This document shows positions 36,853-43,239 of a DNA stretch of 43,239 nt, piece by piece (position 1 is the stretch's first letter; each line of letters starts with the position of its first letter). Source of the stretch: Alphaproteobacteria bacterium (lineage in GTDB: Bacteria > Pseudomonadota > Alphaproteobacteria > Micropepsales > Micropepsaceae); assembly GCA_947473475.1 (NCBI GenBank), contig CANJBZ010000033.1, forward strand, positions 1 through 43,239. The letters are read 5' to 3'. The notes beneath the pieces are model-generated. The model had not been told where the DNA came from. It searched no databases and saw only the letters and a list, made by a program, of their open reading frames with translations. A program made the translations under genes and the position numbers.

Positions 36853-38217
36853 CTAGGGTTCCCTTAGTGCGGTTTCCCAAGTGCGTGCTACCGGCTTCAA
36901 GAGGTAGTTCAGGACGGTGCGGGCACCGGTCTTAACATCGACCTCCGCATCCATGCCCGGCATGATGCGGTTGGCTTTGGGATCCAAGCCCAGATAGTCA
37001 CGATCGAGAAGAACCCTGATTTTATAGAACTGGTGACCGTCGCGGTCTGAGAACGTCGCCGCCGAAATTCGCTCGACCTTTCCCTGGAGTGTGCCGAACT
37101 GCGAATATTCGAATGCCGACACGCGTATGTCCGCCTGCTGCCCCACCGAAAGCCGCGCAATGTCCTGGGGTTGCACGTCGGCCATAACAACCAGCGGATC
37201 GCCGGTGGGCACAAGCTGCATCAAGGTGTCACCCGGCCGCACGACCGCGTTGACCGCCCTGATAGTAAGTCCCGTAACGACCCCTGACACCGGAGCGGTG
37301 ATATTAAGGCGGTTCGCCCTGCCCCGTTCATTGGCGAGCGAAGCGTCGACCTCCGCAAGTTCCGCCATTTGCTTGGAGATCGCCTCCTGCGCTTCGGCGC
37401 GGACCTTCGCATCGGCATCTGCCAGACGGCGCTCATATTCGGTGAGTTCACTTTGTGCCCGTGTAAGTTCGTCACGGGTGCTTAGGAGTTGCTTGCGATG
37501 ATCGGCTACATCGCGCTGCAAACTGTAATAACGGTCGCGGGTGGTCAGTTGACGTTCAAGCAATTGACCGCTCACCGCCAGCTCGCCCTCGGCCAATTGC
37601 GCGTCATGCTCAAGAATGGGAAGCTGGGTCTGCAGCCGTTCAACGGATGCGCGGCGTTGCGCTATCTGAGCGGAAATGACCTTTTTCTCTGACGCATGCG
37701 CCTCAATCCTCTTCAGATACAGAGCTTGCTGCTCAGCCGTTTGTTGTTCAAATCCCTTACCAATGCTGCCGAACGCGGGCGCGCGGTCTTCAATGATAGC
37801 GCGCTCACCCTCAATGGCTAAAAGGTGAGAAACCCGCTTTGCGGCAAACTGATCGACACCGCCTTGGGAATCCAAGGGAACCAGACGCAGAAGTGTCTGG
37901 CCCTTCTCCACATGGCCGCCTTCGGAGACGAGGATATCCGATACAATTCCCCCCTCAAGATATTGCACAGCGACAAGCTCTCCCGCCGGCGTCACCTGCC
38001 CATGGGCATTCGTCACGATATCGACATGCGCGAAAGCAGCCCAGGTAAGACCGGCAGCCACCAAAGCACAGACCGCAAACACAAGCTGCGACACGCTTCT
38101 GGCGGGCGGACGCTCCTCCAACTCGATCGCTTGGTTGAGCGCCATCACACCAGGATCGAACAGGAGTCTTACCTTAAGCGCCGTCTCTTTGAGTTTGTAG
38201 GCGAAAGCGTCACTCAT
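36853..38217 (-). CDS. HlyD-family type I secretion membrane fusion protein
   Basis: 454 residues. A cytoplasmic N-terminal stretch (1-42) is followed by one transmembrane helix (about 43-63, LVFAVCALVAAGLTWAAFAH). A lipoyl half (GQVTPAGELVAVQYLEGGIV) comes next, then a long coiled coil (about 150-300, KKVISAQIAQRRASVERLQ, ELTEYERRLADADAKVRAEA). The second lipoyl half is LNITAPVSGVVTGLTIRAVN, and a beta-barrel domain (about 330-430) includes the HlyD-family RIMPGMDAEVDVKTGARTVL. It bridges the inner-membrane ABC pump to a TolC-like outer channel, which is not encoded here. Its start overlaps the stop of the ABC gene upstream (ATGA). Confidence 0.93.
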   Translation of the reverse strand: MSDAFAYKLKETALKVRLLFDPGVMALNQAIELEERPPARSVSQLVFAVCALVAAGLTWAAFAHVDIVTNAHGQVTPAGELVAVQYLEGGIVSDILVSEGGHVEKGQTLLRLVPLDSQGGVDQFAAKRVSHLLAIEGERAIIEDRAPAFGSIGKGFEQQTAEQQALYLKRIEAHASEKKVISAQIAQRRASVERLQTQLPILEHDAQLAEGELAVSGQLLERQLTTRDRYYSLQRDVADHRKQLLSTRDELTRAQSELTEYERRLADADAKVRAEAQEAISKQMAELAEVDASLANERGRANRLNITAPVSGVVTGLTIRAVNAVVRPGDTLMQLVPTGDPLVVMADVQPQDIARLSVGQQADIRVSAFEYSQFGTLQGKVERISAATFSDRDGHQFYKIRVLLDRDYLGLDPKANRIMPGMDAEVDVKTGARTVLNYLLKPVARTWETALREP

Positions 38218-40445
38218 GCCGCAATACCGCTTTTTTCAATTCCCAACATTTTTTCGATGGCGCCGTCGGGGTTACCGCCATACTCGATTCCCGACCTGCG
38301 CATAAAAATCGCAAAATCGGCCAGCCGGATATAACTTGGACGGTGGCTTACGAAGGCGACCGTGCGTGAACCACGCAGACGCTCTAGAGCTCTGCCGACC
38401 AAGAAAGCGCCCTGATCGTCGAGCATGGACTCCGGTTCGTCGAGCAAGAGAATCGGCGTTTCGCGTACGAGCGCGCGGGCGATAATCAACTGGCGCTGAA
38501 AGCCCGGTGGCACGTTAGATGTCGAAATGTCACCGAGGCGCGTTTCAAAGCCACGCGGTAACGCAAGGATTTCATCGAGAATACCGGCAATATCCGCAGC
38601 TCTATGCAACGCAGAATCGTCAGCGAGAGGATCTGAAAATCTTAAGTTTTGAGCGATAGTGCCATAGAAGAAATGCATCTTCTGAGGCGCGCAGGCGATG
38701 GATCTGCGGAGCACATGAGGCGGAATTTGCCTGATGTCCGATCCCTCGATTGTCACCGTTCCGCTCTGGGGCTGGTAGAGACCCTGTATCAAACGGAGGA
38801 TTGAAGATTTTCCCGCACCGTTCGGCCCGGCAATGGCGATCATTTTTCCAGGGGGGATTGTCAAATTGATATTCGAGATCGCCGGCTCACCGTCCTTCGT
38901 GTAGCGCAAACTTACACGGTTGAACGCAATCCGGCCTTGCTTAGGCTGGCGCGCCAGATTGGTCGCGGACGTATCGCTTTCATCCGCAAGGCTCAACATC
39001 TGATCCATGGTTCGGATCGAAGAGCGAAGGCGGCCAATTCGCGCAAGCGTTTGGAACAATTGTTGCGCCGGACTTAAGATCCGCCATGTCAACGCCATGG
39101 TGGCGATCAAAGCGCCGACCGTAATTGCTCCATTCATGACCATCACGGCGCCGGAAACAAGAACGCCCAGAGCCGCAGCGCTGCCCAGAAACTGACTGAG
39201 CGCCTCCACGAAGGCCGAACGCGTTTGCAGCCGCATCATCCTGGTTGCAGACGCCGCGGATTTCAGCCGGAACCGGTGCAGCCAAACCTTTTCGCCACCC
39301 TCACGCTTGATCGATTCCTGATGCAGCGTGGTGTCGGTGATATGATTGAACAATTCCGTCGATGCGACACTCTGAGACCGCTCGTATCTATGAAGCCACT
39401 TTGAGCCCAGGAAACCTATGAGCGCGAAAATTGCGCAGGCGATGATCGGCGCAAGCACCAGCCAGCCGGCAACCATGGCAATAACGGCAAGAGCAATAAT
39501 CGAGAAGGGAAAATCGATCATGGCTGTTGCGGCAGGCCCGGCAAAAAGATCCCGTACCGATTGAAATTCGCGCAGCCGCGCCATCTGAGAGCTGATCGAG
39601 GGCCCGTCCGTGAAGCTGAGAGGCAAGCGAATGAGTTTCGCAAAGGTGGCGGTAGCGATGAGGTAATCCACGCGCATAGCCAGCGCGCCCAAGAGATTTG
39701 CGCGCAAGGCTTTCAGATAGATATCCGTCGTCATAACGATCAAGATACCGATGAGAAGCATGGGCAGCGCGTCGAGCGAGCGGTAGGCGATAACTCTGTC
39801 GTAAATGGTCATCACCAACAGCGGAATGGCGATGGAAAGAAGGTTCGTCAGCGCAGAAATCGCAAGCAGCTGCGTGACCACACCCTTAAAGCGATGCAGC
39901 AGGCGCTTAGACCACGAAAGGCCAGCAGCAGCCGGATCGCTCAAATATGGTTTGAGAAAATAGGCGTTGCCTCTCCGCTCCGCCTCGGCCTGCGACAATT
40001 CACGTGTCACGCCCGACGTGTAAGCCTCGATCGTATCGCCAGAACGGCCGAGTAGTACAATGACCTCACCGGTTTTCGTGCATTCGTGCAGACAAGGCAG
40101 AAGATGATTATCTATATCGCAGGGACGTGTACGGCGAGGTTCGGTCGCATAGCCAAGATTGACAAGCGCCGCGCGTAAATCGGCAACGTCCATCGCATCG
40201 CGGAAATGCGGCAGCGCCTCAAACTTCCTAAATTCTCCGCCACGGTACCCACGCGCTTTCAGCAAGGGCGCGAGGCAGGCAGCCGCTTCATGCGTGCGCT
40301 CCCGGCCATCAGGAGGACTTTCGATTTCCGCTTCAGCGTAATTAAACAAAGCGTTCCAGAACCCCGAAAACCTGCCATGGGCAGGCTCGGCTTGCGCATC
40401 GGAACCGGGACCGGGCGTGCTGGGCGGGACTAATTGTGAGGCCAT
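38214..40445 (-). CDS. Type I secretion ABC half-transporter with C39-like domain; non-canonical signature motif
   Basis: 743 residues. Residues about 80-170 resemble the C39-peptidase-like domain of LapB/RtxB-type exporters (VADLRAALVNLGYATEPRR, GEVIVLLGRSGDTIEAYTSG), without a recognisable catalytic cysteine. Transmembrane helices fill about 190-450. The nucleotide-binding domain (about 510-735) has an intact Walker A (GPNGAGKSS, K546), Q-loop Q588, Walker B and catalytic glutamate (ILLLDEP, E670) and H-loop H701. The ABC signature, normally LSGGQ, reads VPPGF (645-649). It therefore has the ATP-hydrolysing residues but an altered signature. It pairs with the degenerate half-transporter four bases upstream, and HlyD follows with an overlap. 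The probable cargo is the divergent cadherin-repeat protein. Confidence 0.9.
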   Translation of the reverse strand: MASQLVPPSTPGPGSDAQAEPAHGRFSGFWNALFNYAEAEIESPPDGRERTHEAAACLAPLLKARGYRGGEFRKFEALPHFRDAMDVADLRAALVNLGYATEPRRTRPCDIDNHLLPCLHECTKTGEVIVLLGRSGDTIEAYTSGVTRELSQAEAERRGNAYFLKPYLSDPAAAGLSWSKRLLHRFKGVVTQLLAISALTNLLSIAIPLLVMTIYDRVIAYRSLDALPMLLIGILIVMTTDIYLKALRANLLGALAMRVDYLIATATFAKLIRLPLSFTDGPSISSQMARLREFQSVRDLFAGPAATAMIDFPFSIIALAVIAMVAGWLVLAPIIACAIFALIGFLGSKWLHRYERSQSVASTELFNHITDTTLHQESIKREGGEKVWLHRFRLKSAASATRMMRLQTRSAFVEALSQFLGSAAALGVLVSGAVMVMNGAITVGALIATMALTWRILSPAQQLFQTLARIGRLRSSIRTMDQMLSLADESDTSATNLARQPKQGRIAFNRVSLRYTKDGEPAISNINLTIPPGKMIAIAGPNGAGKSSILRLIQGLYQPQSGTVTIEGSDIRQIPPHVLRRSIACAPQKMHFFYGTIAQNLRFSDPLADDSALHRAADIAGILDEILALPRGFETRLGDISTSNVPPGFQRQLIIARALVRETPILLLDEPESMLDDQGAFLVGRALERLRGSRTVAFVSHRPSYIRLADFAIFMRRSGIEYGGNPDGAIEKMLGIEKSGIAA

Positions 40446-40449
40446 TATC

Positions 40450-42147
40450 TTATCCCGCCGATTTCATAAGCGCTGCACGATCGCCGCTACGCTCGCACAG
40501 TTTTCCGTCGGCGATCTCGTAAACAACGTCGCAAAGTTTTAGATAGGAGGGGCGGTCGGTAACAAAAATGGCCGCACGTTTCCCTTTTTGACCCTTGAAA
40601 AACTGGAGCAGTCTGAGATCGGCGTCGTGATCCAGTGCGGCATTGGCCGTATCGAATAAGATTACGCGCGGGTTTTGCGCGAGCGCCCTAACGATGCTCA
40701 CGCGTTGCGCAATGCCGATTGGAATGTCGCCAGAGCCCGTGACAAATGTTTCCAAACCGCGACTGAGATTGGCCACATAGTCCGCCAAACCCAGCACACG
40801 GCAAAGCGCAAGCGCACGCCGCTTGACCGGACCATCTTCGAATGAGGTGATGTTTTCCAGAAGAGTGCCGACATAAATCGTTGGAGCGGTCGGCATCAAG
40901 GCGATATGCCGCCGCAATTCACCACTGTCATAGAGGCAGACCGGCACGCCATCATACCTTACGCTTCCCTCGCACGGGGTAAGCAACCCGTTCATGAGTT
41001 TTAAAAGCGTCGAGCGGCCGGACGATGTCTCGCCGGTAATCCCGATGTATCGCCCTGGCGGCACTTCCAAGGTAAGACGGTCAAAGATGTCTCTGTTGCC
41101 GTTCGGATAACGGAAGGTCACCCCATCGATCTTCAAACCCGCTCGCGGGCGTTTGGGAATCGGTGTGTCCCCTTCAATTTGCAATGTCAGTTTTGACATG
41201 CGTTGGATTTTTTCTTCAGCCAGCCTGATAAGCGGGTAACGTGACAAGAGGCCGAGCCCTTTAAGCACCGGTTGCAGCAGGCGCCCGGTCAATATTGTGG
41301 TCGCGGCAAGCCCGCCGATGGTGAGCGCACCTTCCACCACTGCCGCAGCGCCAATCATCACGGTTGCGATTGAAGCGGCTTGCGCAAGTGTGCCCGCAAC
41401 CGCCTGCGTCAGCGCGTTCACACGCGCCATAGCGCCAAATGCTTCCGCGGCATCCTCCGCCAGCCTCTCGTGGCGGCGTTGCAGAAGCCCTTCGGCGGCG
41501 AGCGATTTCACCGTTGAAATGCCGCCCAGACACTCGACGAGAAAGTTATGACGTTTGATATCGGCACGATCGCGACGATCGGTCTGCACGGCGATGTGAC
41601 GTGTTACCGCTAAGCCAAACACGGAGAACAGGACCAGCAGCGCGACCGGAACGGCGGCCATCCAGTTGGCTATGACCGCAATCAAACCAATGAAGATCAA
41701 AATGAATGGGATGTCGGCAAGAAGGCTCGCGGCCTGGCAATAGTACGATCGCACGGATTGAATGGCGTGGAAGAGATCTGCATGGACGCCGGGAGAGTCT
41801 TTTCTGAAGCTATCGATATCGGCGGCGAGAAGGGTGGCAATGGTTCGGCAATTCTCCCGATGGTCATAACGCGCACCTTCTTCTGCCAAGATGCGTGCGC
41901 GTAGACTGCGCAAAGCAACTTCCAGGATGAAAGCCGATAGCGTCAGCCCTGTCAGAACCGCAAGGGTGCTGAGAGAATGGTGCCGGATCACCCGGTCATA
42001 CATTTGCAAGATCGTAAGGGGCAGTGCGAGCGCAAGCACATTGATGCCGAGCGATGCGGCCATTACGTCCCACCGCATCCAAATGCGATGGAGCGATCTC
42101 GTGTGATCTTCCGAAACCATGTTGGGTGTGCGTGTGCTGCGATTCAT
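40450..42147 (-). CDS. Type I secretion ABC half-transporter with degenerate ATPase site
   Basis: 565 residues from ATG at 42147. A GTG three codons earlier and an ATG at 42120 are alternatives, and none has a clear Shine-Dalgarno. Transmembrane helices lie at about 30-300 and there is no N-terminal C39-like domain. The nucleotide-binding domain (about 330-555) is recognisable but every catalytic position is changed: Walker A GETSSGRST has R378 for lysine, the Q-loop glutamine is T420 (MPTAP), the signature is IPIGI (475-479), the residue after the Walker B aspartate is T500 (ILFDTAN) instead of glutamate, and the H-loop histidine is D531 (VTDRPSY). The frame is intact over its full length, so it is a conserved pseudo-ATPase rather than a decayed gene. 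It likely forms a heterodimer with the next ABC protein. Confidence 0.9.
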   Translation of the reverse strand: MNRSTRTPNMVSEDHTRSLHRIWMRWDVMAASLGINVLALALPLTILQMYDRVIRHHSLSTLAVLTGLTLSAFILEVALRSLRARILAEEGARYDHRENCRTIATLLAADIDSFRKDSPGVHADLFHAIQSVRSYYCQAASLLADIPFILIFIGLIAVIANWMAAVPVALLVLFSVFGLAVTRHIAVQTDRRDRADIKRHNFLVECLGGISTVKSLAAEGLLQRRHERLAEDAAEAFGAMARVNALTQAVAGTLAQAASIATVMIGAAAVVEGALTIGGLAATTILTGRLLQPVLKGLGLLSRYPLIRLAEEKIQRMSKLTLQIEGDTPIPKRPRAGLKIDGVTFRYPNGNRDIFDRLTLEVPPGRYIGITGETSSGRSTLLKLMNGLLTPCEGSVRYDGVPVCLYDSGELRRHIALMPTAPTIYVGTLLENITSFEDGPVKRRALALCRVLGLADYVANLSRGLETFVTGSGDIPIGIAQRVSIVRALAQNPRVILFDTANAALDHDADLRLLQFFKGQKGKRAAIFVTDRPSYLKLCDVVYEIADGKLCERSGDRAALMKSAG

Positions 42148-42244
42148 CCGCAGCACGTTTACCCATCTTCGCTTACCAAACGCTTAAATGGCGACCCACC
42201 TTTCCTTGCAATTCTGTTCGAATTCACCGGGAATTGTTTCCAGA

Positions 42245-42274
42245 TTGTTCACCTTCATAAGGAACGCTTTTAAT
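42245..42274 (+). promoter_or_regulatory. Possible promoter for the cadherin-repeat gene
   Basis: TTGTTC (42245-42250), an 18-base spacer and TTTAAT (42269-42274) lie in the 208-base space between the divergent ABC and cadherin-repeat genes. The -10 overlaps the palindrome TTAATTAA (42270-42277). A start near 42281 would give a leader of about 75 bases. The -35 is weak. Confidence 0.35.
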
Positions 42275-42355
42275 TAAGGAATTCGCTTAGGGATCAGCTT
42301 ACTTCTCCACGGCATTGTCGCACCCTACAAAACCTCATCCCGGTGCAGATGTCTC

Positions 42356-43239
42356 ATGTCCGACACTAAGAATTCAGAAGAGCCGTCCGCGTTTTCCTCG
42401 CCCGATGCCGGCAACACGGTCGAAAGAACACAACCCGATTCCGATGTTTTGCAGCCGCCGTCTCCGCCCTCGTCCGGCCCAGCGGGATCGTCTGGCGATG
42501 GCTCACTTTATCTGCAGAATGCCCATTACGGGACACGCACCGATGCCGGACAGACTGTTGAGCCAACGGATGACCCTGGCACCGAGACGGGTGTACTGGG
42601 CATTAGCCAGAGCATCGATGTCGCTGGCGCCAATGAAGCGCCTACCGGCATTGCCCTCTCTAATGCATCGGTGGCGGAAAACGCTAAAGGCGCCGTCGTC
42701 GGCACGCTGAGTGTCAGCGATCCGGATGCCGGCGACAGTCACAGTTTCGTGGTCTCGGACGACCGCTTCGAGATTGCCGATGGACAATTGAAGCTCAAGT
42801 ACGGCGTGTCACTCGATCACGATGCCGGGCCGGATGTCAGCGTCACCGTCACTGCCACCGACGCGGGCGGCCTTTCCACCAGCCAGACCTTCTCCATCGT
42901 TGTCGCCCCCATCAACCATGCAGCCACAGGCATCGCGCTTACCGGTACATCCGTCACCGAGAACACACCGGGCACTGTCATTGGGACACTGACGGTCACA
43001 GATCCCGATGTGGGAGACAGCCACACTCTCAATGTCTCGGACAATCGCTTCGAAGTCGCCGGCGGTCAGCTGAAGCTGAAGGACGGCGTGTCGCTCGATC
43101 ACGAGGCCGAGCCTCATGTCAGCGTTACGGTCACCGCGACAGATGCCGGAGGCCTCTCCACCAGCCAGACCTTCTCCATCGATGTCGCTAACATCAATGA
43201 AGGTCCCACCAGCATCGCGCTCTCCAACGCATCGGTTGC
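42356..43239 (+). CDS. Large cadherin-repeat surface/secreted protein, 5' part only
   Basis: An open frame of 294 complete codons from ATG at 42356 to the window edge, with no stop, so the gene continues. There is no Sec signal peptide. The first 92 residues are polar and disordered-looking (Ser/Pro/Asp-rich, with SLYLQNAHYG in the middle). From residue 93 (Asn of NEAPTGIALSNASV) come cadherin-like repeats of exactly 94 residues: ASVAEN, GTLSVSDPDAGDSH, SDDRFEIADGQLKLK, GVSLDHDAG, VSVTVTATDAGGLSTSQTF. Acidic motifs such as DPDAGDS suit calcium binding. Lack of a Sec signal, the repeats and the divergent type I exporter point to a type I secreted adhesin, whose secretion signal would be at the C-terminus outside the window. 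The Shine-Dalgarno is weak. The role, adhesion or biofilm, is inferred. Confidence 0.87.
   Translation, partial: MSDTKNSEEPSAFSSPDAGNTVERTQPDSDVLQPPSPPSSGPAGSSGDGSLYLQNAHYGTRTDAGQTVEPTDDPGTETGVLGISQSIDVAGANEAPTGIALSNASVAENAKGAVVGTLSVSDPDAGDSHSFVVSDDRFEIADGQLKLKYGVSLDHDAGPDVSVTVTATDAGGLSTSQTFSIVVAPINHAATGIALTGTSVTENTPGTVIGTLTVTDPDVGDSHTLNVSDNRFEVAGGQLKLKDGVSLDHEAEPHVSVTVTATDAGGLSTSQTFSIDVANINEGPTSIALSNASV
42632..43239 (+). repeat. Tandem 282-base coding repeats (cadherin-like modules)
   Basis: Repeat 1 is 42632-42913, repeat 2 is 42914-43195, and repeat 3 starts at 43196 and is cut by the window edge. Each encodes 94 residues beginning Asn and ending just before the next linker Asn. The ends (such as CTCTCCACCAGCCAGACC) are nearly identical at DNA level while the middles differ, as expected from recombination within an array. 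Confidence 0.92.

Noticed and set aside
40450-42147. Degenerate ABC gene considered as a pseudogene
   Set aside because: The frame is intact for 565 codons, the membrane part and fold motifs are kept, and only catalytic residues are changed, consistent with selection as a non-catalytic partner.
42503-43117. Minus-strand open frames opposite the cadherin-repeat gene
   Set aside because: They repeat in step with the coding repeats of the plus strand and are mirror shadows of them.
42632-43239. Regular direct repeats considered as a CRISPR array
   Set aside because: The unit is 282 bases, stays in frame and encodes a cadherin-like domain.

Overview
The window is about 43 kb of chromosome from a GC-rich alphaproteobacterium. 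The evidence is gene order: trpGDC-moaC-moeA-lexA, comEC, gltX, gltA, then lpxB-lpxI-lpxA-fabZ-lpxD-ompH-bamA-rseP-dxr-cdsA-uppS-frr-pyrH-tsf-rpsB. This is a layout typical of that class. LpxI rather than LpxH, and a GAAC-N7-GAAC LexA box, point the same way. The exact order or genus cannot be read from the sequence alone.

Layout. (1) 1-2861: a palindromic element at the edge, a secreted amidohydrolase-like protein with a TIG domain and altered metal ligands, and a VapBC toxin-antitoxin pair, all genes on the minus strand. (2) 3033-8373, plus strand: tryptophan biosynthesis (trpG, trpD, trpC), molybdenum cofactor genes (a MoaC with an extra HTH-like tail, and MoeA), all joined by ATGA overlaps or short gaps, then lexA behind its own SOS-controlled promoter. 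(3) comEC on the minus strand, divergent from gltX and then gltA. (4) 13495-16644: an insertion into the conserved order, made of a small membrane ORF, two tandem exported dienelactone-hydrolase-like proteins and a TPR-arginine-methyltransferase fusion, closed by a nested palindromic repeat that runs into the 3' end of lpxB. (5) 16759-31889, minus strand: a long run for envelope building and translation. rpsB-tsf has its own promoter and terminator. It is followed by pyrH-frr-uppS-cdsA-dxr-rseP-bamA-ompH-lpxD-fabZ-lpxA-lpxI-lpxB, covering isoprenoid carrier, phospholipid, lipid A and outer-membrane protein assembly. (6) 32184-36795: two tandem DUF5916/CBM9 outer-membrane barrel proteins. (7) 36853-43239: a type I secretion locus with an HlyD adaptor and two different ABC half-transporters on the minus strand, and divergently a large cadherin-repeat surface protein that runs off the window.

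The most unusual part is region 7. One ABC subunit keeps the Walker A lysine, catalytic glutamate and H-loop histidine. Its neighbour has lost all of these. Both carry a non-canonical [VI]-P-x-G-[FI] in place of the LSGGQ signature. This suggests an asymmetric heterodimeric exporter for the adjacent cadherin-repeat protein, unlike the usual homodimeric HlyB-type pump. Other points of interest are the TPR-PRMT fusion, the MoaC-HTH fusion, the amidohydrolase with altered metal ligands, and an inverted repeat that places the start codon of the first DUF5916 gene in a hairpin loop.

No tRNA, rRNA, CRISPR array or insertion sequence was recognised.
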